Shown here piece after piece: positions 15,920 to 24,791 of a stretch of DNA of 64,000 nucleotides; position 1 is the stretch's first letter, and every line of letters begins with the position of its first letter. The stretch is from NCBI RefSeq assembly GCF_039521325.1, contig NZ_BAAACD010000024.1, one strand, 5' to 3'. This stretch comes from Clostridium_X cadaveris. Its GTDB lineage: Bacteria; Bacillota; Clostridia; Clostridiales; Clostridiaceae. The notes beneath the pieces are model-generated. The model worked only from the letters and a program-made list of their open reading frames with translations. It was not told the origin of the DNA and did no database searches. The position numbers were made by a program, and so were the translations under genes.

Positions 15920-17515
15920 TTGATAACTGTATCTAATGTTAGCTTAAGATATGGCGGACGTAAGCTATTTGAAGATGTAAATCTAAAATTTACTCCTGGC
16001 AACTGTTATGGAGTTATAGGCGCTAATGGTGCCGGTAAGAGTACTTTCTTAAAGATATTATCCGGAGAAGTTGAACCTAATACTGGAGAAGTAGTACTTT
16101 CTCCAAATACAAGAATGTCCGTATTAAAACAGGACCACTATGAGTATGATGAATTTGAAGTATTGGAATCTGTAATAATGGGTAATGAGAGACTTTACTC
16201 TATAATGAAAGAAAAGGATGCTTTATATGCTAAGGAAAACTTCAGTGATGAAGATGGCATCAAGGCTTCTGAACTTGAAGGAGAATTTGCTGACTTAAAC
16301 GGTTGGGAAGCTGAGTCTGAAGCTTCAACTTTATTGCAGGGATTAGGTCTTGGAACTGATACTCACTACAAAAGAGTTTCTGAACTTACTGGTTCTGAAA
16401 AAATAAAAGTTCTTTTAGCTCAAGCTTTATTTGGAAATCCTGGAGTGCTTGTATTAGACGAGCCTACAAATCACTTGGACATTAAAGCCGTAAATTGGTT
16501 AGAAGAGTTCTTAATAAACTTTGAAGGAACTGTTATAGTTGTATCCCATGACAGACATTTCCTAAACTCAGTTTGTACTCATATGGCTGATGTAGATTTT
16601 GGAAAGATCAAGCTATATACTGGAAACTATGACTTCTGGTATGAATCAAGTCAGCTTGCCCTTCAGATGGCTAAAGATCAAAACAAAAAGAAAGAAGAAA
16701 AGATTAAGGAGCTTCAAGACTTCATCGCAAGATTTAGTGCAAATGCCTCTAAGTCAAAACAGGCTACATCTCGTAAAAAGCTTCTTGACAAAATAAATTT
16801 GGATGACATACAACCATCAAGCAGAAGGTATCCTTTCGTAGGATTCAAACCTGAAAGAGAAGTGGGAAATGACATACTTACAGTAGAAGGACTTTCTAAG
16901 ACTATAGACGGAGTTAAAGTTTTAGACAACATAAGCTTTAGAGTAAACAAAGATGATAAAATAGCTTTAATCGGAAATGGTTTAGCTATTACAACTTTAT
17001 TTAAAATATTAGCTGGAGAAATGGAACCTGACAGTGGAAGCTATAAGTGGGGGATCACTATAACAAAAGCTTACTTCCCTAACGATAACTCTGAGTATTT
17101 TGACGGAGTTAATATGACTCTAGTAGATTGGTTAAGACAATACTCTGATGAGAAATCCGAGAGTTATATAAGAGGTTTCCTTGGAAGAATGCTATTCTCT
17201 GGAGAAGAAGCTTTAAAAGAGGCCAGTGTACTTTCTGGAGGAGAAAAGGTTAGATGTATGCTTTCTAAAATGATGCTTAGCAATGCTAATGTTCTTATGT
17301 TAGACCAACCTACTGACCACCTTGACCTTGAGTCAATTACAGCTTTAAACAATGGTTTAAATGACTATAAGAGCAACTTACTATTTGCTTCACATGACCA
17401 TCAATTCCTTCAAACAATAGCAAATAGAATTATAGACATAAAAGATGATGGTTCTATAATTGATAGATCTATGACTTATGATGAATATTTAGAGTTTAGT
17501 GGTGTAAATAACTAA
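15920..17515 (+). CDS. ABC-F family ATPase with degenerate second ATP site
   Basis: 531 residues with two ABC domains and no membrane segments: the ABC-F layout, closest in feel to the YbiT/YkpA group of ribosome-associated factors. NBD1 has Walker A GANGAGKS (34-41) and Walker B VLVLDEPTNHLD (176-187), but its signature is LTGSEK (156-161) rather than LSGGE/Q. The interdomain linker (~240-300) is charged and helical, as in ribosome-binding ABC-F proteins. NBD2 keeps LSGGEK (438-443), but its Walker A reads GNGLAITT (352-359) without the lysine. Its Walker B is LMLDQPTDHLD, with Gln463 in place of the catalytic Glu. TTG start at 15920, GAGG 9 bases upstream. It is a full-length ORF, so decay has not broken the frame. 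Antibiotic-resistance function is not supported by context. Confidence 0.9.
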   Translation: MITVSNVSLRYGGRKLFEDVNLKFTPGNCYGVIGANGAGKSTFLKILSGEVEPNTGEVVLSPNTRMSVLKQDHYEYDEFEVLESVIMGNERLYSIMKEKDALYAKENFSDEDGIKASELEGEFADLNGWEAESEASTLLQGLGLGTDTHYKRVSELTGSEKIKVLLAQALFGNPGVLVLDEPTNHLDIKAVNWLEEFLINFEGTVIVVSHDRHFLNSVCTHMADVDFGKIKLYTGNYDFWYESSQLALQMAKDQNKKKEEKIKELQDFIARFSANASKSKQATSRKKLLDKINLDDIQPSSRRYPFVGFKPEREVGNDILTVEGLSKTIDGVKVLDNISFRVNKDDKIALIGNGLAITTLFKILAGEMEPDSGSYKWGITITKAYFPNDNSEYFDGVNMTLVDWLRQYSDEKSESYIRGFLGRMLFSGEEALKEASVLSGGEKVRCMLSKMMLSNANVLMLDQPTDHLDLESITALNNGLNDYKSNLLFASHDHQFLQTIANRIIDIKDDGSIIDRSMTYDEYLEFSGVNN

Positions 17516-17531
17516 CTCTAATACATTTAAT

Positions 17532-17551
17532 CCCAGCATATACATGCTGGG
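17532..17551 (+). terminator. Terminator of the ABC-F gene
   Basis: An 8-bp GC-rich stem (cccagcat / atgctggg), 4-base loop, then attttgtcttt, 16 bases after the stop codon. Confidence 0.8.
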
Positions 17552-17574
17552 ATTTTGTCTTTCTTATATATGAT

Positions 17575-19473
17575 TTAATTTCCATTATATAACTCTTTAA
17601 ATCTTGAATTAGCGTAGTTATCTGTCATTCCACCAATGAAATCAGCAATATTTCTCATAAAAGTTTTTTGTTTCAAGAAATCTTCTTTTCTATTTTCAGT
17701 ACATATAATTCCTTTAAAAATTAATATTTCTCTATCTACATCTCTTTTCTTACCTTTCCTTACATCAACCGTAGGAATATTCATATCTTTAAGTTCTCTT
17801 TGTATCCTCCTTAAAGTGTGATCTGGAAGCTGTTTAGGATTATTGTAATATGCCTGGAATAATTTTTTAATTATGTACATAGATTTTCCATCAAAACAAT
17901 TAACTTCTTGAGAATTTATAACTTGAAGATTTATAACTTCTTCTAGTTTATCAACTATCTTTTTCATTTCTTTAGAAAAACATATAAGCTCACTGTCAAT
18001 CATAACATCTTCCTTAATTTCATGAGTTTTTAAATACTCATCCATATTTTTTCTTGAATTTTCAGCTATATCATCTATAAAAAGTCTTATTATTTTAGGA
18101 GTAACTCTAGCTCTTAAAAGCTCTTCTGGATCTACCAGCTCTCTTTTAGATTTTTTTATTTGATCTAAAGATGTTTCTATTATGCTAACTATAGGACTCA
18201 TAAACTCATACTCTTTAAGCTCCTCTTTAAGGTCATTTATATCAACAAGCTTTCCTGCAACTCCATCATCTAAATCATGCCCTCTTTGAGCTATCTCATC
18301 AGCCCATGCCACAACTTGTCCTTCTAAAGTACTGGCAAATGGTTGATTTAAGTAGAGCTTTTCTTTATCCCCTATTATCAAGAACTCATCTATATCAAAA
18401 CATTTATTACAGCATGTATCGCAATCTATACCTTTACACTTTTTTATCTTGGTATGTTTAAGCATGCCTTCTAAAACCTGATAAGTCAAATCTAGTCCTT
18501 CACATTCAACATATTTTTCTTCAACATAATTGGCGAGTTTTAAACTTTGATAATTATGCTTAAATCCTCCAAAATTTTCAGGATTATGATCTTTGCAGAG
18601 CTTAAGCTTTCCGGACATTATAAGGTCAAGCTGTCTTTCTCCTTCATGACCAAAAGGGGTATGTCCTATATCATGACCTAAAGCTATAGCTTCAACTAAA
18701 TCTTCATGAAGTCTTAATGACCGTGCTATACCTTTTGCTATTTGATTTACCTCTAGTGTATGTGTAAGCCTTGTTCTATAATGATCTCCTTTATGTGTAC
18801 TGTAAACTTGAGCCTTATCAACAGTTCTTCTAAAAGCCTTTGAATGTACTATACGATCCTTGTCCCTTTGAAATTCACTTCTGCATTCATCTGGTTTTTT
18901 CATACCTATAGCTCTTTTAGCCATATAGCTTCTTTGAGCAAGAGGATGAAGGTTTCTTTCCATTTCTTTTACCAAAAAACTTATATCATCTTTTTTTAGA
19001 GATGTATAATCTCCTTTAAACACCTTGTCCTTTTTTGAATTATGTACACAGCTATCTTTTAAATCATACAATATGTCGTAAAGAATATCCTGAGGAAGTT
19101 CTCTCATAAATAAATACTCTTTTACATCTTTCAAATTTTTCTTATATTTAGATGCATTTACATAAAGCCTTTCGATTTCTCTAATTTGTTCTTCTCTTAA
19201 AGGTTTAATTCCTCCTATAACTATCTTTAAAGAATCATCTGCTACAGGCTCTGCAGTTCCTATCCAACCTTCAGTTATTCTTCTTTCCTTTGAATCATAT
19301 CCTATGAGTACAGTTTCTAATAACTTGTCCTCATCCTCGTTAAACCAATAGAATACCTTTTCTTCTAAGCTCTCTGGAGTATCATATACATAGATACCTG
19401 TATTTAAAATACTGCTTCGCAGTGATTCACCTATAGATCTATTTGATATATACCTTAAGAATAACAATTTCAT
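17575..19473 (-). CDS. dgt: Deoxyguanosinetriphosphate triphosphohydrolase-like HD protein
   Basis: 632 residues from the ATG at 19473 (AGAGGTG 6 bases upstream); the in-frame GTG at 19491 is upstream of that RBS. The HD phosphohydrolase core has the dGTPase marks RSEFQRDKDRIVHSKAFRRT, RTRLTHTLEV and ALGHDIGHTPFGHEGER. The enzyme hydrolyses dGTP (or another dNTP) to nucleoside and triphosphate in the cytosol. It is longer than usual because of a ~170-residue N-terminal extension of unknown function before the HD core. A cysteine-rich stretch, KKCKGIDCDTCCNKCF, is inserted in the middle of the core and could bind metal. The C-terminal ~100 residues (YYNNPKQLPDHTLRRIQREL) match the long dGTPase type. 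Confidence 0.88.
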   Translation of the reverse strand: MKLLFLRYISNRSIGESLRSSILNTGIYVYDTPESLEEKVFYWFNEDEDKLLETVLIGYDSKERRITEGWIGTAEPVADDSLKIVIGGIKPLREEQIREIERLYVNASKYKKNLKDVKEYLFMRELPQDILYDILYDLKDSCVHNSKKDKVFKGDYTSLKKDDISFLVKEMERNLHPLAQRSYMAKRAIGMKKPDECRSEFQRDKDRIVHSKAFRRTVDKAQVYSTHKGDHYRTRLTHTLEVNQIAKGIARSLRLHEDLVEAIALGHDIGHTPFGHEGERQLDLIMSGKLKLCKDHNPENFGGFKHNYQSLKLANYVEEKYVECEGLDLTYQVLEGMLKHTKIKKCKGIDCDTCCNKCFDIDEFLIIGDKEKLYLNQPFASTLEGQVVAWADEIAQRGHDLDDGVAGKLVDINDLKEELKEYEFMSPIVSIIETSLDQIKKSKRELVDPEELLRARVTPKIIRLFIDDIAENSRKNMDEYLKTHEIKEDVMIDSELICFSKEMKKIVDKLEEVINLQVINSQEVNCFDGKSMYIIKKLFQAYYNNPKQLPDHTLRRIQRELKDMNIPTVDVRKGKKRDVDREILIFKGIICTENRKEDFLKQKTFMRNIADFIGGMTDNYANSRFKELYNGN

Positions 19474-19505
19474 CTCTTTCACCTCTACCACAAATTAAGT
19501 ACAAA

Positions 19506-19535
19506 AAACCGCACATCTTATATAATGTGCGGTTT
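19506..19535 (-). terminator. Terminator of the membrane-anchored unknown gene
   Basis: An 11-bp stem (AAACCGCACAT / ATGTGCGGTTT) with an 8-base loop is followed on the minus strand by TTTTGT. It separates the unknown gene from dgt. Confidence 0.8.
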
Positions 19536-19582
19536 TACTACATAATCTTATTATAACAAATTTTCTGAAATTAGTACAGTGC

Positions 19583-21064
19583 TTAATCCATATGCTTTAC
19601 AGCTACAGGATAGTTAACTAATCCCCTTGAATTCATATCTATTTTTATATTATTCCCTAGTTTTATATTATATTTATCTATAATACTTTTGGGTGCTCTC
19701 ACCTTTTTATAATCAGTAAATGTTATATCACTATATCCAGCTATATCTGATTCATTAATCTCTTTCACGGTTCCACTGACTACATATCCATATATTAAAT
19801 TATTGTAGCTTCTCATATCTGTAAGCATTGCTTTTATATTCCGGCAGTTTTCTTCAGACATTTTATATGTGCATTCTTTACTGCCATACTCCTGACCTTC
19901 TCCGCTATCCGTATTCAATCTTATACTTTTTACTTTCTGTCCATCTTTATAGACACATATTTCGCAATCATAATTTTCCTCATTAACTTTATCCTCTGTG
20001 GCACCATTTATTATCGCATTAACTAAGGTTCTTCTTTCAGCATCATCTTCATTTATTACGGCTACTAATTCCTTTTTAGAGGCATCTTCCTTATCTAAGC
20101 TGTACAATTCTATTCTAGAATCATTTTTAATTTTTAATTCCTTTTCTTTAAACCATAAATCTCTTACCATCATATACATTCCATCTTTATTTAATATCTT
20201 AAAGTTATCTTCATCAACTTTATCCCCATTTTTATTAATTAAACTTACATTCAAAGCACTCTTTTCAAATTCTTCTACTTTTTCTCCATTAATTTTAGGA
20301 GACCAATATATATCTATCCATCCATCTTGTTCTAGATGATTTTCTTCAAACTCTTTTCCCCATTCTTTTATTGCTCCATCATCTTTCACAGTGTAAATTG
20401 AACCATGCTCACAAACGTATTTTACACTTTTATTTTTCATATCATTATAAATAACTGAAAAGTTGTTTGATATTCTTATACCTAAAGATGTTATCATAGC
20501 TTCATTATAAATTTCTTGTGAAATAGCTGCTTTAGGATATATCTCTTTAAGCAGTTTCTGCAGCTTCTTAGGGTTTTGTCCATATTTGTATGTTTCTTCA
20601 GCTAGACAGCTATCAATCTGTCCCCTGTTAAACGTTATTGTATAATATCCATTTATTCTTTCCATGTCTGTCACATTAAACTTTATATAATCCGTATATT
20701 CTATAAGTGCAAACATTACTGCAGCATTATTTCTTAAGTTTGTTTTTAATAATTGGCTACTAACACTTACTCCTCCAAAATCATAAGATACTTCTATATA
20801 AGGATGATTGCCGCTTCCTATATCCACAGATGTTTGTACATCCCCATAATTTATACACTCTAATAGCTTTTGAATCTCGTTGCTGTATTCAACTTTTGTA
20901 ATCTTGTATTTCATAAGTTTCTTAGCTTCTCCTTCATAGTAAGTTGAATTGTAATTTTTTATAGCTATTATCCCTACTATAAAAATAGCTAATAAGAAAA
21001 ACATAATAAACTTTGGTCCTTTAAAAATTTTCTTTGTTTTAGAAGTTAGAGTTTCCTTGCCCAT
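19583..21064 (-). CDS. Membrane-anchored protein of unknown function with a DUF4825-like region
   Basis: 493 residues from the ATG at 21064 (GGGAGG 11 bases upstream); an in-frame ATG at 21085 precedes the RBS. A single N-terminal membrane segment (FIMFFLLAIFIVGIIAI) follows a basic stretch, so most of the protein lies outside the cell. The next ~120 residues (periodic beta/alpha, ending AAVMFALIEYTDYIKFNV, YYTITFNRGQID) resemble DUF4825, a domain found at the end of BlaR1-like sensors and in standalone membrane proteins; this is a tentative match. The rest has a mixed alpha/beta, highly charged composition and is not recognised. Monocistronic with its own terminator. Confidence 0.6.
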   Translation of the reverse strand: MGKETLTSKTKKIFKGPKFIMFFLLAIFIVGIIAIKNYNSTYYEGEAKKLMKYKITKVEYSNEIQKLLECINYGDVQTSVDIGSGNHPYIEVSYDFGGVSVSSQLLKTNLRNNAAVMFALIEYTDYIKFNVTDMERINGYYTITFNRGQIDSCLAEETYKYGQNPKKLQKLLKEIYPKAAISQEIYNEAMITSLGIRISNNFSVIYNDMKNKSVKYVCEHGSIYTVKDDGAIKEWGKEFEENHLEQDGWIDIYWSPKINGEKVEEFEKSALNVSLINKNGDKVDEDNFKILNKDGMYMMVRDLWFKEKELKIKNDSRIELYSLDKEDASKKELVAVINEDDAERRTLVNAIINGATEDKVNEENYDCEICVYKDGQKVKSIRLNTDSGEGQEYGSKECTYKMSEENCRNIKAMLTDMRSYNNLIYGYVVSGTVKEINESDIAGYSDITFTDYKKVRAPKSIIDKYNIKLGNNIKIDMNSRGLVNYPVAVKHMD

Positions 21065-21137
21065 AGAACAACCGCCCTCCCACATAACTTTATTTATTAA
21101 GTATATTATTTCATATATGGAAAAAAAAACAAGATAT

Positions 21138-21611
21138 TTAATAAATTATAACAGCTGTCCCGTTAGGTATATTTTCATATATCCATTTAGCATTTTCTGT
21201 TTTCAGTCTTATGCACCCATGACTTAAAGCTAAACCTAATCTTCCATCTATTATATAAGTGCCTTTTGGGTTATATAACACAGAATGATAATAGTATCCA
21301 TCTATTATTCTAGTTGCATATTTCACAGAATAGGTATTAGTTCCAAAAGAATATTCTTTTCCACTTATATTAAATATTCCTTTAATTGTAGGAGTTGATG
21401 GCTTACCAACAGTACAGGCCCATTTATAGATAAACCTCCATCCACTTAGAGATTGTTTGAAAATGTATGTGTACTTTAAAGCTAAAGAGGTTATTATTAA
21501 ATATTCTGTAGAACTTTTAATATTATTCTCTTTTACAAAAGCTAAAATATCTTTGTTAAATTTGCTATAGTCTATAGAGTTATATAACTTTAACAAATCA
21601 TTATCTATCAT
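21138..21611 (-). CDS. L,D-transpeptidase (YkuD domain), no visible export signal
   Basis: 157 residues from the ATG at 21611 (AGGAG 9 bases upstream; an ATG at 21617 is only 3 bases from it). The C-terminal half is a YkuD domain: PTIKGIFNISGKEY, HSVLYNP, then the catalytic LSHGCIRLKTENAKWIY with the SHGCIR cysteine. Such enzymes form 3-3 peptidoglycan cross-links or attach proteins to the wall, acting outside the membrane. The N-terminal ~70 residues have a weak hydrophobic stretch (YLIITSLALKYTYIF) but no normal signal peptide or lysine-led anchor, which is odd for this function. Confidence 0.85.
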   Translation of the reverse strand: MIDNDLLKLYNSIDYSKFNKDILAFVKENNIKSSTEYLIITSLALKYTYIFKQSLSGWRFIYKWACTVGKPSTPTIKGIFNISGKEYSFGTNTYSVKYATRIIDGYYYHSVLYNPKGTYIIDGRLGLALSHGCIRLKTENAKWIYENIPNGTAVIIY

Positions 21612-21682
21612 AGACATAGTCTCCTAAAAAATTTATTTTCTATATAAATATGTTACGTTCCATAATTTTGCTTATAAAAAAA

Positions 21683-21712
21683 CTCACATCCAAAAATATT
21701 TACGGATGTGAG
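21683..21712 (-). terminator. Terminator of the aspA-malic enzyme operon
   Basis: A 9-bp stem (CTCACATCC / GGATGTGAG) with a 12-base loop is followed on the minus strand by TTTTTTTAT, 18 bases past the malic enzyme stop codon. Confidence 0.85.
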
Positions 21713-21729
21713 CTTTTATTATATATATG

Positions 21730-22959
21730 CTATTTTAATAAATCTTTTGTGTGCTGTTCAACCATTTCTGGAGTAACGTCTGATCTTCTAGCAACTCCTG
21801 TTTCTATAGCTGCCTTTGCTACACGTGCTGCTACCTTTGGTGCTATTCTTAAATCAAATGCACTTGGGATAACAAACTCTGGACTCAATTCTTTTTCATC
21901 TACAAGATCAGCTATAGCATATGCTGCTGCTATCTTCATTTCGTCATTTATATCACTTGCACGAACATCTAATGCTCCTCTAAATATTCCTGGGAACGCT
22001 AAAACGTTGTTAACTTGGTTAGGGAAGTCTGATCTTCCTGTACCTACAACCTTTGCTCCAGCTTCTATAGCTAAATGTGGAAGTATTTCTGGAACTGGAT
22101 TAGCCATAGCCATTATTATAGCATCTTTATTCATTGATCTTACCATATCTTGAGATACACAGTTAGCTGCTGATACTCCTATGAATACATCTGCTCCCTT
22201 CAATACTTCTGCAAGAGTTCCTGCTTCCTTATTAGGATTTGTTATTGCAGCCATCTCATTCTTAAACTTATTCATTCCAACTGGTCTGCCTTCATATATA
22301 GCACCCTTAGTGTCGCAAAGAATTATATTCTTTGTTCCCATGCTCATTATAAGCTTTGTTATTGCTGTTCCTGCCGCTCCTGCTCCATTAACAACAACCT
22401 TTAAATCTTCAAATTTCTTATTTACTATCTTTAATGCATTTATTATGCCAGCAACTGTAACTATAGCTGTTCCATGTTGGTCATCATGGAATATTGGAAT
22501 ATTACAAATTTCTTTTAGTTTAGCTTCGATTTCAAAACACTCTGGTGCTTTTATATCTTCTAGATTTACGCCTCCAAAAGTAGGCTCCATAAGTTTTACT
22601 GTTTCAATAATTTTTTCTGAATCCATTGTATCTAAGCATATTGGGAATGCATCTACTCCTCCAAAAGCTTTAAATAGAACTGCTTTACCTTCCATAACAG
22701 GCATTCCTGCACCTGCTCCTATATTTCCAAGACCTAATACTGCTGTTCCGTTAGTTACTACTGCAACTAAGTTTCCTTTTGCAGTGTAATCATACATTGT
22801 ATCAAAGTTCTTGTTTATTTCTAAACATGGCTCTGCAACTCCTGGTGTATATGCCATTGTCAAATCGTCGCTGTTTCTTACAGGCACTTTACACTTAAGT
22901 GCTATCTTTCCTTCATGGTCTTTATGGAATTTTAATGCTCTTTCTCTTAAATCACTCAT
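21730..22959 (-). CDS. Malic enzyme (malate to pyruvate + CO2)
   Basis: 409 residues, the short bacterial malic enzyme form. It oxidatively decarboxylates malate to pyruvate with NAD(P)+ and a divalent metal in the cytosol. Seen are the N-terminal catalytic region (MAYTPGVAEPCLEI), NLVAVVTNGTAVLGLGNIG, the metal/substrate stretch NIPIFHDDQHGTAIV, and the Rossmann loop VVNGAGAAGTAI. GGAGG precedes the ATG. It lies 24 bases downstream of the aspartase gene with no terminator between, so the two are co-transcribed. A fumarase is needed to connect their products (fumarate to malate) and is not in the window. Confidence 0.93.
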   Translation of the reverse strand: MSDLRERALKFHKDHEGKIALKCKVPVRNSDDLTMAYTPGVAEPCLEINKNFDTMYDYTAKGNLVAVVTNGTAVLGLGNIGAGAGMPVMEGKAVLFKAFGGVDAFPICLDTMDSEKIIETVKLMEPTFGGVNLEDIKAPECFEIEAKLKEICNIPIFHDDQHGTAIVTVAGIINALKIVNKKFEDLKVVVNGAGAAGTAITKLIMSMGTKNIILCDTKGAIYEGRPVGMNKFKNEMAAITNPNKEAGTLAEVLKGADVFIGVSAANCVSQDMVRSMNKDAIIMAMANPVPEILPHLAIEAGAKVVGTGRSDFPNQVNNVLAFPGIFRGALDVRASDINDEMKIAAAYAIADLVDEKELSPEFVIPSAFDLRIAPKVAARVAKAAIETGVARRSDVTPEMVEQHTKDLLK

Positions 22960-22983
22960 TTTTCAATCCTCCAAACTTTTATC

Positions 22984-24375
22984 TTATAATATTCCCGGCT
23001 CAGTCATTGCTACAGGATCTAGTATCTCATTAAGTTCTTTTTCGTTTAATATGCCTTCATCTAATATTAATTTTCTTACAGATGCTCCTGTCTTTATAGC
23101 TGTTTTAGCTATTGAAGCAGCTTTCTTGTATCCAACATGTGGACAAAGTGAAGTAACTATTCCAACACTATTTTCAACTAATTCTTTACATCTTTCCTTG
23201 TTTGCAGTTATTCCAACTATACAGTTATCTACAAAAGTATTAACTCCTCTTCCTAGAGTCTCTATTGATTGGAATAAGTTATAGAATATAACTGGTTCAA
23301 AGGCATTTAATTCTAATTGTCCTGCTTCTGCTGCCATAGTTATTGTCATATCATTTCCTATGATATTGAAAGCTACTTGGCTCATAACTTCTGGTATTAC
23401 TGGATTAACCTTTCCTGGCATTATAGATGATCCATTTTGCTTTGATGGAAGATTTATTTCTCCAAAACCTGTTCTTGGACCTGAAGACATAAGTCTTAAA
23501 TCATTTGATATCTTAGATAAATTTACCGCACATGTCTTAAGTGCTCCAGATACAGCTACAAATCCATCTAAGTTTTGAGTTGCTCCTACTAGATCTTCTG
23601 CTTGGGATAATTTTAATCCACAAACTTTAGAAAGATTAGGGACGATATTTTGAAAATATTTTCTATCTGCATTAACTCCAGTTCCTATAGCAGTACCACC
23701 CATGTTTACTACTACTAACTCTTCCTCTACTCTTTCTATTCTCTCTATATCTCTCTTAACAACAGTGCTGTATGCTGTAAACTCTTGTCCCAATCTTACA
23801 GGAACTGCATCCTGCATTTGAGTTCTTCCCATTTTTATAACATCATTAAATTCTTTTGACTTTTCTATTAATGCATCATATAATCTTCTTAATTCTTTTA
23901 AAGTTGTAGGAATAAGCTTTAAAGCTGTCATCTTTCCAGCTGTTGGTATAACGTCATTAGTAGACTGTCCATTATTAACATGGTCATTAGGATGAACTAT
24001 GCTGTAATCTCCCTTTTCTCCACCAAGAATCTCTATAGCTCTATTTGCAATTACTTCGTTAGCATTCATATTCATAGATGTTCCCGCTCCTCCTTGGATA
24101 GGGTCTACTATAAAATCCTCATGTAATTTTCCGGCTATTATATCATCACAAGCTTCTACAATTGCATCTGCTACTTTTTTATCTAGCACGCCTGCCTCAA
24201 GGTTAGTTATAGCTGTTGCTTTCTTTATTTCTGCAAGACTAATTATAAAATCTTTATGAAGTCTAAGTCCTGTTATGTTAAAATTTTCTGATCCTCTTAA
24301 TGATTGTACCCCATAATAAGCTTCCTTAGGTACTTTTTTTTCTCCGATTGAGTCACTTTCTAATCTAAAATCCAT
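22984..24375 (-). CDS. aspA: Aspartate ammonia-lyase (aspartase)
   Basis: 463 residues, normal length. It converts L-aspartate to fumarate and ammonia in the cytosol. The fumarase/aspartase superfamily motif GSSIMPGKVNPVIPEV is present; the 'VIPEV' continuation and the N-terminal EAYYGVQSLRGSENFNITG point to aspartase rather than class II fumarase. GGAGTSMNMNANEVIANRA and HPNDHVNNGQSTND (active-site regions) are intact. It is first in an operon with malic enzyme, giving a route from aspartate towards pyruvate if fumarate is hydrated elsewhere. The start ATG follows GGGAGG. A fumarase activity cannot be ruled out from sequence alone. Confidence 0.88.
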   Translation of the reverse strand: MDFRLESDSIGEKKVPKEAYYGVQSLRGSENFNITGLRLHKDFIISLAEIKKATAITNLEAGVLDKKVADAIVEACDDIIAGKLHEDFIVDPIQGGAGTSMNMNANEVIANRAIEILGGEKGDYSIVHPNDHVNNGQSTNDVIPTAGKMTALKLIPTTLKELRRLYDALIEKSKEFNDVIKMGRTQMQDAVPVRLGQEFTAYSTVVKRDIERIERVEEELVVVNMGGTAIGTGVNADRKYFQNIVPNLSKVCGLKLSQAEDLVGATQNLDGFVAVSGALKTCAVNLSKISNDLRLMSSGPRTGFGEINLPSKQNGSSIMPGKVNPVIPEVMSQVAFNIIGNDMTITMAAEAGQLELNAFEPVIFYNLFQSIETLGRGVNTFVDNCIVGITANKERCKELVENSVGIVTSLCPHVGYKKAASIAKTAIKTGASVRKLILDEGILNEKELNEILDPVAMTEPGIL

Positions 24376-24745
24376 TTTATTTTCCTCCCTTGATAAATAA
24401 AATTTGATGTATTATATTTTAAATTCATTTAATACACTATGCTTTTTATTCATTTTTTCTTATTTTTTGCAAGTTTATAATCTTATTTATTCATTTTAGC
24501 AAAATTTTGATTTTTCTATTATGTTAAACGTTTTTTTCTCTTTCTTTTAATAATATAGTACCATGTTTTACTTAATCTGTCTAAGCTGACCATAGCTAAA
24601 AATACTGTTTTTTCTCAAAAATGCATTAAAATACTTCATGTTTTAATACATTTCTTAAAAATATGCAATTTTTTATTCTTTTACTTTTTAAGGCTTTCTT
24701 TTAAAATTATCTAATGATTAGTTAAAATTTTTCTTAAAAACATAA
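24376..24745. other. AT-rich intergenic region upstream of aspA
   Basis: Very AT-rich, presumably carrying the aspA promoter on the minus strand. No ORF with an RBS, conserved RNA motif or long repeat was seen. Confidence 0.4.
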
Positions 24746-24778
24746 AACCTCCAGCTAAAATAATTCAAGCTGGAGGTT
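24746..24778 (-). terminator. Terminator of the AI-2E family permease gene
   Basis: An 11-bp stem (AACCTCCAGCT / AGCTGGAGGTT) with an 11-base loop, followed on the minus strand by TTATGTTTTT. Confidence 0.75.
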
Positions 24779-24791
24779 AAATAAAATATAA

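Noticed and set aside
22181..22789. 202-codon plus-strand ORF
   Set aside because: It lies antisense inside the malic enzyme gene, has no RBS, and its composition is that of a reversed coding strand.
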